Below, piece by piece: positions 37,101 to 44,981 of a stretch of DNA of 64,000 nt; position 1 is the stretch's first letter, and every line of letters begins with the position of its first letter. The DNA lies in NCBI RefSeq assembly GCF_903181435.1, contig NZ_CAEUHO010000004.1:744001-808000 (forward strand), in the 5' to 3' direction. The stretch is from Bacteroides acidifaciens (GTDB taxonomy: Bacteria; Bacteroidota; Bacteroidia; Bacteroidales; Bacteroidaceae). The notes under the pieces were generated by a model. The model had not been told where the DNA came from and made no database searches. It saw nothing but the letters and a program-made list of their open reading frames with translations. Made by a program: the position numbers and the translations under genes.

Positions 37101-37281
37101 ACCATGGGTAAAGAAAATCGGATTGAACAGATTTAAAATATTCCTGAACGGAAACAACCTTTGGGTATGGTCGCGTATGCCGGATGATCGCGAATCGAAC
37201 TTTGCAGGTACGGGATTGGCTTCGCAAGGTGCTTATCCTACTGTACGTCGTTTCAATCTGGGTATTAAATTTGACCTTTAA
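34138..37281 (+). CDS. SusC-family TonB-dependent transporter, first of two
   Basis: 1047 residues. A signal peptide (VTASAQ) is followed by a CarboxypepD_reg-like domain (ITVRGTVLDSNGETIIGASV), the TonB-box-like segment LEEVVVVGYGQQ, the plug (VGAALTGNLPGVV, ISVLKDASATAVYGVKGANGVI) and a barrel ending FNLGIKFDL. It imports xylan oligosaccharides across the outer membrane, with the SusD at 37296 as lid. No STN domain is present, in keeping with HTCS control. An alternative ATG lies two codons downstream. The 117-base gap before it has no operator array, so it is probably transcribed from the GH43 promoter upstream. Confidence 0.93.
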   Translation: MVMKNVTKKIQKIPYLFLLMLFSFVTASAQKGITVRGTVLDSNGETIIGASVTLKGNNSVGTITDIDGNFVLTVPGEKSVLIVSYVGMKPQEVKIVSKGLIKVTLEDDTKQLEEVVVVGYGQQKKASVVGAIAQTTGETLQRAGGVSNVGAALTGNLPGVVTSASTGMPGDEDPKIVIRSVSSWNNSEPLILVDGIERPMSSVDMSSVQSISVLKDASATAVYGVKGANGVILVTTKRGNEGRAKIDVSMNMTAKVVSALPGRLESADALYVRNQAAEYELGLNPASWNKVLPMETIDKYRHPANLEEAERYPNVDWQKELFKDYAMSYNPSINLSGGTRHVKYFAAVDFLHEGDLFREWDNNRGYQAGYGFNRINARSNLDFKITKTTVLKANIFGSYGVKKSPWGIADDSFGASQLWQAAYSSPSDAFLPRYSDGTWGYYKPNSQGAPNSVLNLANAGYEMLTTTRVNTDFVLEQDLSFLVKGLRASAMISWDNVFVEAGRGVNDLNHGTQTKWIDPETGEVHYSNAQTDSKTGLDFQEGILWSTAGGAVRDWATQRNLFYQGQLSWSGKFGDHDVSAMGVFNRTERSTGSEFPHYREDWAFRATYSYGNRYFLEYNGAYNGSEKFSSDYRFELFNSGALGWMISEEKFFKPLRKWVDMLKVRYSVGEVGDDNLGIRFLYATQWAYGGKSYHGLNNRTESPYTWYKEATVGNPDVHWETALKQNIGVDYAFFDGLLAGSLEFFYDKRSDILIAGENRATPGYLGISAPAANLGRVRTKGYELELRVNKTLNNGLRLWGNFNMTHAENKILKYDDPVLRPAYQKSEGFAIGQDHAHLTAGFANTWDEVFAMPTHNTMNDQKLPGQYITMDYNGDGVIDANDSAPYGYTGTPENTYNATIGFDYKGFSCFVQFYGVTNVNRYVGFTSLHNNVNTVFDEGVFWSKDRFDADAPMPRINSTPSYYEGTRFHYDGSFIRLKNAEVAYTFTQPWVKKIGLNRFKIFLNGNNLWVWSRMPDDRESNFAGTGLASQGAYPTVRRFNLGIKFDL

Positions 37282-37295
37282 AACATCATCGAATT

Positions 37296-39197
37296 ATGAA
37301 AAAATACATTATAAAATATGCTGTAATGGCTTGTTTGAGTCTCGGATTGGCGGGTACGGCTGCTTCGTGTACCGACTATCTGGACAAAGCACCTGAATCG
37401 GATGTCACTCCGGAAAATGCCTTTAAGGACTTCCACAATTTTCAGGGATTTGTAGAAGAGCTTTATGCTTGTATTCCCGACATGGCCAAACAATACTGGT
37501 CAAACTCCTGGAACTGGGGTGAAGACGAAGTGATTGGTGTAGACTGCAACTATCACATGGGCTATAAAGTGGACCAAGGCGACTTTTGGGGATGGCAGGC
37601 TGAACACGACGGCTGGGGGGCCGGATTTATGGATTGCAAAACTCTGAATCTGGACTTTACTACTCCGAATGACGGATTCAGATGGAATCGCGACTTGTGG
37701 CCCGCTTCTTGGTACGGAATCCGTAAATGTAATACGGGACTGGCAAATCTGGACCTGCTTACCGATGCAACGCAGGAACAGAAGAACGCCATTGCCGGAC
37801 AGCTTTATTTCTTCCGCGGATGGTTCCATTTCATGCTGATACAATATTTCGGCGGATTGCCTTATATAGATAGGGTGTTGCCTCCCAACGAAACATTCAA
37901 CGAGCCGCGACTCAGCTATCACGAATGTGCAGATAAGGCTGCCGATGATTTCCGGATGGCTGCCGACCTGCTGCCTATTGATTGGGACAAGACATCTATC
38001 AGCCCAAGCACGAAAGGACACAACCAACTGCGCATCAACAAAATCATGGCACTGGGCTATTTAGGTAAAAACTACCTGTGGGCAGGAAGTCCGTTGATGA
38101 ACAAGGTGTCCACAGGAAGCGAATCCTACAATCAGGAATATTGTCGGAAGGCTGCCGAAGCGTTCGGGGAGCTGCTTACGCTGGTAGAGAAAAAACAGAC
38201 GCAATATAGCCTGGTAGATTTTGAGGACTATTCCGACATTTTCTACACATACGGAAAGAATGCTCAAATGCCGGGTTCTACAGAGGCATTGTTCAGAGGA
38301 TTGGTGGCAGATGGCTGGCAAAACTCAACTTTTGGTTTAGCTCTTCAGTTTGTACCTGCCAGCTATAAGAAAGATAACAATCCGCAACTTTCGCCCACAG
38401 CCAACTATGTGCACTATTACGGTATGGCAAACGGATTGCCGCTTGACGACCAGGAATCCAAGTGGGACAAGACTCATCCTTGGAAAGGACGCGACCCGCG
38501 TTTCTATCATGACATTCGCTTCGACGGATCGCCTATGGTATCTGATGATAATAAAAATTCGGCGGAGGTCGGTGACTTAGCCGTTGCATCCCTCTATACA
38601 GGCGGAAATGCCCGTGACGACCAGTTCGGAAGCCGTACCGGATTCCTGCTCGGCAAGTTTATTCCGGTGACAGCTAATAAATGGGATGATGGCTGGGGAT
38701 GGAGCCCGCAGTTGCATATCTATTGTAGCTATATGCGTCTGGCAGACATTTATCTGATGTATGCCGAAGCTGCGGCAAATGCTACCGGCTCGTCTACAGG
38801 AAAGTCAACCAACTGCACGCTCACAGCACTAGCCGCAATCAACACCATCCGCGAACGTGCGGGAGTAGAAGGTGTCAATGACAAATATACCGGCTCAATC
38901 GATCTGTTCAACAGTGAGATTCGCCGTGAACGTGCGGTAGAACTTGCATACGAAGGACACCGTTTCAATGACTTGCGTCGCTGGCTGCTTATCGACAAGA
39001 AACCTTATACCGAAAAGACCGCTGTCGATTTCCAACGCGTAGGCGAACTTGCCGAGAATCCGCAGGAAACAGCCGTAAGCGGCTATACATATCGGGTAAT
39101 CGTGACGCGTAATTTCACGGAGAAGCATTACTGGTTGCCTCTGAAATTGTCTGACGTGACCTTGTATCCGGAGTTCTATCAGAATCCGGGATGGTAA
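37296..39197 (+). CDS. SusD-family glycan-binding lipoprotein, partner of the first SusC
   Basis: 633 residues, lipobox GTAASC. It has the SusD opening CTDYLDKAPESDVTPENAFKD, the RGWFHFMLIQYFGGLPYID helix pair, RLADIYLMYAEAAANA, and the C-terminal EIRRERAVELAYEGHRFNDLRRW. It is larger than usual for SusD, with extra loops between residues 300 and 450 that could shape the binding site. It captures long xylan chains at the cell surface. It starts 14 bases after its SusC. Confidence 0.93.
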   Translation: MKKYIIKYAVMACLSLGLAGTAASCTDYLDKAPESDVTPENAFKDFHNFQGFVEELYACIPDMAKQYWSNSWNWGEDEVIGVDCNYHMGYKVDQGDFWGWQAEHDGWGAGFMDCKTLNLDFTTPNDGFRWNRDLWPASWYGIRKCNTGLANLDLLTDATQEQKNAIAGQLYFFRGWFHFMLIQYFGGLPYIDRVLPPNETFNEPRLSYHECADKAADDFRMAADLLPIDWDKTSISPSTKGHNQLRINKIMALGYLGKNYLWAGSPLMNKVSTGSESYNQEYCRKAAEAFGELLTLVEKKQTQYSLVDFEDYSDIFYTYGKNAQMPGSTEALFRGLVADGWQNSTFGLALQFVPASYKKDNNPQLSPTANYVHYYGMANGLPLDDQESKWDKTHPWKGRDPRFYHDIRFDGSPMVSDDNKNSAEVGDLAVASLYTGGNARDDQFGSRTGFLLGKFIPVTANKWDDGWGWSPQLHIYCSYMRLADIYLMYAEAAANATGSSTGKSTNCTLTALAAINTIRERAGVEGVNDKYTGSIDLFNSEIRRERAVELAYEGHRFNDLRRWLLIDKKPYTEKTAVDFQRVGELAENPQETAVSGYTYRVIVTRNFTEKHYWLPLKLSDVTLYPEFYQNPGW

Positions 39198-39228
39198 ACA
39201 AGTGACTTATTAAACGAAATAGAATATC

Positions 39229-42039
39229 ATGAAACAAATTCATAAAAATATAATTCTTAGCGCCGGACTGTTGTTTGCTTCTGCCGGGCTGATGGCTCAG
39301 ACGGATGTGGAGAAGACTGATACATTGGCTCAGAAAGTGAATGTGGCTTTCCGCACAGTGGACCGGGCGGATTTGATGGGTGGTGTCTCGTCCGTCAATG
39401 TAGAGGAACTGACTAATAAAAGTTATTCGCTGTACAGTCTCGACAATATGCAATCTTTAGTGGGAGGTTACAACGGACAATTATGGAACATGGGCGAAGC
39501 GTTGGTATTGGTAGACGGAGTCCCTCGTGAGGCAAACAACATTCGTCCTACCGAAATAGCCCAAATCACATTCCTCAAAGCAGCGCAAGCCGTGGTGCTT
39601 TACGGTAGCCGTGGTGCGAAAGGAGTCATCCTTATCACCACGAAGCGCGGATGCGATAAAGACTTGCAGGTGAGTGCACGTGCCAATGTCGGTATCAATG
39701 TGCCTAAAAGCTATCCTAAATATCTGGCTTCTGCCGAATACATGACGTTGTATAACGAGGCGTTGCGTAACGACGGGCTGGATCCCGCTTTCTCGGATGA
39801 GCAGATTTACAACTATGCAAGCGGAAGTAACCCTTACCGTTATCCGAACATCAACTTCTTTTCCGACGACTATATTCGGAAGACAAGTCAGGACTATAAC
39901 GGAGTGGCTGAGTTTTCGGGCGGCGGACGCTACGCCAACTTCTATACGAACATCGGTTATGAGAGCTCTAACGACTTGCTCAACTTCGGTGAAAGTAAGA
40001 ACAACCGCAACTCGCGCCTGAATATCCGCGGTAATGTGGATTTGCGTATGAACGACTGGATCAGCGGTTGGGTAAATGCGAATGCTATCTTCTACGATTC
40101 CCGTCACGATAAGGCAGACTACTGGACTAACTCGGCTACGTTACGTCCGACAGCTCCCGGTTCGGCGCCTCTTGTACCTTTCATTCCCATTGAGTTTGTC
40201 GATAAAAACGATGCTGCTTCGTGGACGTTGATCAACAATAGCAATTACCTTATCGACGGCAAATATCTATTGGGAGGTACGCAGTTGAACATGACGAATC
40301 CTTTTGCTGCCATGTATGCGTCCGGTTATCAGAAAGCTACTTCACGTCGTTTCCAGTTTGATGCGGGAATCAACCTCGATTTGTATAAAGTACTGAAAGG
40401 ATTATCATTCCGTACACAGTTCTCCGTAGACTACGGAACTTCTTACATCACTTCTATCGACGACGACTATGCAGTGTATGAGGCCTCTTGGAACAATGCT
40501 TTCGGAGGCGACCGTATTACTTCATTGACCAAGTACAATATGGACAAGCATACCGGTACGCAAAATGTATCGGGCAGTACGGAGTATCAGACCATTTATT
40601 TCTCTGCACAGTTCGGCTATCAGAACACTTTTGCCAACAATCATCATGTGAATGCATTGTTGTTGGCTCAAGGCAGTCAGCAGACTTATTCGGGTACCTA
40701 CCATCGCACCAGCAATGCCAACTTGGGTTTGCAACTCGATTATAACTATGCCGGTAAGTATTACGCCGATCTCAGCATGGCGGCGGTTCATTCCGCTAAA
40801 TTGCCCGAAGGCAACCGGGTAGGGCTTTCTCCTTCGTTTACGTTGGGATGGCGTCTTTCCGAAGAGGGTTTCCTCAAAGATGCCGACTGGCTTGATAACC
40901 TGAAACTGACGGCAGGCTATAGTGTGCTTAATCAGGATTTGGATATCAGTGATTACTACATGTATGCTACCAAGTTTACACAGGCAGGTACATGGTGGGG
41001 ATGGAGCGAGGTAAACAACTCGATGCAGACCACCGACTTCCTGCAAGGTGGAAACCCCGACCTCGGCTACATCAAGCGTAAGGAATTTACGGTAGGACTG
41101 GACGCTTCTCTTTGGAAGGGATTGGTGAGACTTAATGCCAATTACTTCGTGACCAATACCGAAGGATTGCTGGCGCAGCCCCAAAATTATCCCTCTTATT
41201 TCCAGACTTACTATCCGAAGTCCGATATGCGTCCTTATATCAACATGAACAACCAACGTCGTACAGGTGTGGACTTGAGTGTAAACGTGGGCAAAAAGCA
41301 CGGCGACTTTGAATGGAATGTGGGTCTTGTGGGTATGTACTACACCTCTAAGAACACCAAATGGGACGAGAATGTGAAATATGACTGGCTGAAAGCCGAA
41401 GGTGAGGCGATTGATGCTTTGCGCGGATATCAATGCATCGGATTCTTCAAAGATGCTGACGATGTGGAAAGATCGGCAAAGGTGAATGCTAATACCAAAC
41501 CTGGTGATTTGAAGTATGTAGACCAGAACAACGACGGTGTCATCAACGAGCAAGACCAAGTGGTATTGGGCAAGTGGGGTGCTTCCTGGGTGATGGGTCT
41601 GAACCTGACTGCCAAATACAAAGGCTTCACATTGTTTGTGGCAGGTACCGGATCGTTTGGTGGCAAAGGACTGAAGAATAACAGTTATATGCACGTGTAT
41701 GGCGATCGCAAATATTCTGAAGTGGTTCGCGGACGCTGGACGGAAGAGACGGCAGATATCGCCACATACCCGCGTCTCACCACACAAGGTGGCGACCTGA
41801 ACTTTGTGGCTTCCGACTTCTGGTTGTACGACACTTCACGTTTCGATTTGAACCGTGTTCAATTGTCTTACGACTTCCCGGCTGCCATGCTGAAAGGCAA
41901 ACTTGTGAAAGGTTTACAAATCTATGCCAACGGAACAAGCCTGTTGACCTTGGCGAAGGAGCGTAAATATATGGAGATGAATGTAGGGACTTCTCCCCAA
42001 TGCCGTTCGTACGCACTGGGTGTAAAGGTAGACTTTTGA
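39229..42039 (+). CDS. Short SusC-family TonB-dependent transporter, second of two
   Basis: 936 residues, about 110 shorter than the first SusC. After a signal peptide (AGLMAQ) the sequence passes almost directly into a plug-like region (VSSVNVEELTN, QITFLKAAQAVVLYGSRGAKGVI). The usual CarboxypepD_reg-like domain and the EEVVVVGYG TonB-box motif are missing. The barrel continues to YALGVKVDF. The mature N-terminus (TDVEKTDTLAQKVNVAFRTV) may hold a divergent TonB box. It pairs with the SusD at 42084. Whether it needs TonB in the usual way cannot be told. Confidence 0.9.
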   Translation: MKQIHKNIILSAGLLFASAGLMAQTDVEKTDTLAQKVNVAFRTVDRADLMGGVSSVNVEELTNKSYSLYSLDNMQSLVGGYNGQLWNMGEALVLVDGVPREANNIRPTEIAQITFLKAAQAVVLYGSRGAKGVILITTKRGCDKDLQVSARANVGINVPKSYPKYLASAEYMTLYNEALRNDGLDPAFSDEQIYNYASGSNPYRYPNINFFSDDYIRKTSQDYNGVAEFSGGGRYANFYTNIGYESSNDLLNFGESKNNRNSRLNIRGNVDLRMNDWISGWVNANAIFYDSRHDKADYWTNSATLRPTAPGSAPLVPFIPIEFVDKNDAASWTLINNSNYLIDGKYLLGGTQLNMTNPFAAMYASGYQKATSRRFQFDAGINLDLYKVLKGLSFRTQFSVDYGTSYITSIDDDYAVYEASWNNAFGGDRITSLTKYNMDKHTGTQNVSGSTEYQTIYFSAQFGYQNTFANNHHVNALLLAQGSQQTYSGTYHRTSNANLGLQLDYNYAGKYYADLSMAAVHSAKLPEGNRVGLSPSFTLGWRLSEEGFLKDADWLDNLKLTAGYSVLNQDLDISDYYMYATKFTQAGTWWGWSEVNNSMQTTDFLQGGNPDLGYIKRKEFTVGLDASLWKGLVRLNANYFVTNTEGLLAQPQNYPSYFQTYYPKSDMRPYINMNNQRRTGVDLSVNVGKKHGDFEWNVGLVGMYYTSKNTKWDENVKYDWLKAEGEAIDALRGYQCIGFFKDADDVERSAKVNANTKPGDLKYVDQNNDGVINEQDQVVLGKWGASWVMGLNLTAKYKGFTLFVAGTGSFGGKGLKNNSYMHVYGDRKYSEVVRGRWTEETADIATYPRLTTQGGDLNFVASDFWLYDTSRFDLNRVQLSYDFPAAMLKGKLVKGLQIYANGTSLLTLAKERKYMEMNVGTSPQCRSYALGVKVDF

Positions 42040-42083
42040 TGGGTCTCTCGTTGTAGAATATAAAAATATAGAATAAATAAGTC

Positions 42084-43838
42084 ATGAAGAAAATTATAAC
42101 AATATGTGCCTTTGCCGCTTGTCTGACCGGATGCGATGACTTGTTCGAACCGGCTATCGAGAACAACCTCGGACTGGAATATATGTACGAGAATTCGCAA
42201 TATGCCGAAGGAATACTGGCAAATGCCTATACACGCATACCTTGCGCAGGCTATTCTTTCAACGACGTGGCTACCGATGACGCTGTGAGCAATGATGCGG
42301 AAAACAGCTGGCGTAAAATAGCCTCCGGCATGTGGACGGCAAACAACAATCCTGCCGACCGTTGGACTTCCTGCCGTTCCGCCATACAATACATCAATCT
42401 TTTCCTTGCCAATGCCGACAAGGTGAAATGGGCGACAGACGAAGTGGTGGCGCAGATGTTCTGCGACCGTGAGAAAGCGGAAGCCTATGGCTTGCGTGCC
42501 ATGTATATGTATTACCTCCTCGAAGCTCATGCGGGCTATACCGAAGACGGTGTGTTGATGGGAGTACCCATCTTGACCGAACCGGAAGCAGCCGGATCCA
42601 ACTTCAATGTGCCCCGCAGCACATTTGTAGACTGCATGAAGGCGTTGAAAGAAGATGCCCGGTTGGCACTCGAAGGATTGCCTTGGGAATATGGTGACGC
42701 AGCGGAAATGCAACGCTTGTCTGCTAAATATGCAGGAGCAGACCAAGGCAAAGTCACCCGTGTGTTTGGCACAAACTTTATCGGGCGTATGTCCGGAAAG
42801 GTGGTGGAAGCGTTTGTGGCAAAAGCGGATTTGCTCGCTGCCAGTCCGGCATATAGCGACCAGTCAGGCATTGATTGGAAAACGGCTGCTGCCAGTGCTG
42901 CAAAGGTACTGAATCATATCGGAGGGGTAGACGGTATGGATCCTACCGGATGGACATGGTATTGCAATGCGAACGATATTGAAAACCTTAGTCCAACCGA
43001 ATCACCTGCTGAAATTCTGTGGCGTGGCGAACGTGCCAAATCCCTCTCACTCGAAGAAGATAACTTCCCGCCCACACTCTACGGTAACGGACGTATCAAC
43101 CCAACTCAAAATCTGGTGGATGCATTCCCGATGCTGAACGGTTATCCAGTGTCTCTGTCCGACGAATATGATGAAAATCTTCCGTACGCCAACCGTGACC
43201 CGCGCTTGGCAGCATACATTCTCTATAATGGTGGCAAGGCAGGCAATACGAATAAGGAAATCTTTACGGCAGCCGACGGAACTACCAATGATGCGCTGAA
43301 CAAGGTGGTAGGACGTTCTACCCGTACCGGATACTATCTGCGCAAACTGTTGCGTCAGGACATCAGCCTCGACCCGAATGCAAAAGCCGACCAGTATCAT
43401 TACACACCGCGCATCCGCTATACCGAGATATTCTTGGCGTATGCCGAAGCGGCAAATCAGGCGTATGGTCCGCAAGATAAGGGCGGCAACGGCTATTCTG
43501 CTTATGACGTGATGAAAAAGTTGCGCCACCGTGCCGGCATTGGTCGCGACAATGGTGATGCTTACTTGGAATCCATCAAGAACGATCAGGCGAAGATGGC
43601 GGAACTTATCCGCAACGAACGTCGCATCGAACTTTGTTTCGAAGGTTTCCGTTTCTGGGATTTGCGCCGTTGGAAGAGCAATCTGACCGAAGCTGCCAAA
43701 GGGATGAATATCAGTGGAACCCGTTATACTCCGATGGAGGTAGACAAACGCTCGTTCAGTGAGTATATGTATTACGGTCCTATTCCTTATTCGGAAGTTC
43801 TTAAGTATGACGAACTGAAACAGAATAAGGGTTGGTAA
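42084..43838 (+). CDS. SusD-family glycan-binding lipoprotein, partner of the short SusC
   Basis: 584 residues with a lipoprotein signal (ACLTGC, Cys about 17). SusD motifs include REKAEAYGLRAMYMYYLLEAHAGYTED, the C-terminal YTEIFLAYAEAANQA and LIRNERRIELCFEGFRFWDLRRWK. Start lies 44 bases after its SusC. Together with the first pair it gives the PUL two import systems, which may take different xylan fragments. Confidence 0.92.
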   Translation: MKKIITICAFAACLTGCDDLFEPAIENNLGLEYMYENSQYAEGILANAYTRIPCAGYSFNDVATDDAVSNDAENSWRKIASGMWTANNNPADRWTSCRSAIQYINLFLANADKVKWATDEVVAQMFCDREKAEAYGLRAMYMYYLLEAHAGYTEDGVLMGVPILTEPEAAGSNFNVPRSTFVDCMKALKEDARLALEGLPWEYGDAAEMQRLSAKYAGADQGKVTRVFGTNFIGRMSGKVVEAFVAKADLLAASPAYSDQSGIDWKTAAASAAKVLNHIGGVDGMDPTGWTWYCNANDIENLSPTESPAEILWRGERAKSLSLEEDNFPPTLYGNGRINPTQNLVDAFPMLNGYPVSLSDEYDENLPYANRDPRLAAYILYNGGKAGNTNKEIFTAADGTTNDALNKVVGRSTRTGYYLRKLLRQDISLDPNAKADQYHYTPRIRYTEIFLAYAEAANQAYGPQDKGGNGYSAYDVMKKLRHRAGIGRDNGDAYLESIKNDQAKMAELIRNERRIELCFEGFRFWDLRRWKSNLTEAAKGMNISGTRYTPMEVDKRSFSEYMYYGPIPYSEVLKYDELKQNKGW

Positions 43839-43861
43839 ACCGATAGTGTAAATTTAATAAA

Positions 43862-44950
43862 ATGCTAAAGCATACTATGATTATGAATAAGACAATAATG
43901 AAATGCATGGTCCTTGGCTTGTTGTTTGCCGGCTGTGAAAACGGAGACAAAGAATTCGACGACTACGAATATCAGACCATCAGTTTTGCTACTCAGACTC
44001 CTATACGCACCATCACATTGGGCGAAGATATATATCCTACCGAACAAGACAATGAATATCGGATGCAGATCATCGCTACATTGGGCGGTGTGTGGTCAAA
44101 CCGCCAAGAGCGCACGGCACAGATTGTTATCGATGAAAGTTTGTGTGCCAATGCTTATTTCGATAATGGCGAGCCGATACGTCCAATGCCTAAGGAGTAT
44201 TATACCTATTCTTCGGAACAAGTGGTATTTCCCAAAGGAGACATTTACGGACGTATGGACATACAGTTGACCGATGCCTTCTTCAACGATCCTCTTGCGC
44301 CCGAACTCACCTATGTCATTCCGGTACGGTTAGCACAGGCTTCAGACTCTATCTTGTCGGGCAAACCTAAAGTTGAGTCTCCCAATCGCTTGAATGCGGC
44401 AGACTGGGACGTGCTTCCCAAGGACTATGCGCTTTATGGGGTGACTTACAAGAACAAGTATGAGGGCACTTGGTTGAGTCGTGGCACGGACCAGCTCGAC
44501 ATTAATGGCAACACTTCTACGCTTAACCGTAACCCGCAGAATATAGAGAAAGCAGACTTACGTACATTGGGAACTATTGCCCTCAACAAAGTGCGTTATC
44601 CTCTTTCGCTTTCGGTGGATGTGGTGAATGACAAAGGCGAAGCTTCCAAGCAAACGTTGACAATGGACTTGGTGATAACGGTTGACGACAACGGCAATTG
44701 CTCCATCACTACCGACACGCCGGGGGCTCAGGCAAGCGGTTCGGGCAAGTGGACCTATCATGGTGCCAAGAAAGCGTGGGGCGACAAAGACCGCGACCTG
44801 TTCGAACTGACCTATGAAGTGACCTATGCGCCTTATGTGTTGAATGCTGTGACCGGTGAAATGGGTACTGCCAAATGTAGCAGCACGGATGCGCTGGTGT
44901 CACGCGACAGACAGAGCAAATTCGAAACTTTTAACGTGAAGTTGAAGTGA
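43862..44950 (+). CDS. Surface lipoprotein of DUF1735/DUF5627 type, probable xylan-binding protein
   Basis: 362 residues. The lipobox is GLLFAGC; a start at the Met before NKTIMKC would give a more compact signal. The N-terminal half (TISFATQTPIRTITLGED, VYPIPVRLA-like ELTYVIPVRLAQ) resembles the DUF1735 Ig-like domain. The C-terminal half begins YGVTYKNKYEGTWLSRGTDQ and ends in a lipocalin-like run of strands, matching the DUF5627 arrangement as I remember it. It has no catalytic motif. Its place right after the second SusD is where surface glycan-binding proteins sit in xylan PULs. Confidence 0.75.
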   Translation: MLKHTMIMNKTIMKCMVLGLLFAGCENGDKEFDDYEYQTISFATQTPIRTITLGEDIYPTEQDNEYRMQIIATLGGVWSNRQERTAQIVIDESLCANAYFDNGEPIRPMPKEYYTYSSEQVVFPKGDIYGRMDIQLTDAFFNDPLAPELTYVIPVRLAQASDSILSGKPKVESPNRLNAADWDVLPKDYALYGVTYKNKYEGTWLSRGTDQLDINGNTSTLNRNPQNIEKADLRTLGTIALNKVRYPLSLSVDVVNDKGEASKQTLTMDLVITVDDNGNCSITTDTPGAQASGSGKWTYHGAKKAWGDKDRDLFELTYEVTYAPYVLNAVTGEMGTAKCSSTDALVSRDRQSKFETFNVKLK

Positions 44951-44981
44951 ACCGCAATCTAAACAATTCAAAAAAAACTAC

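Noticed and set aside
40522..41787. 421-codon antisense frame inside the short SusC gene
   Set aside because: Low-complexity mix of His, Val and Ile typical of a shadow frame in a GC-richer gene; the sense frame has clear SusC motifs.
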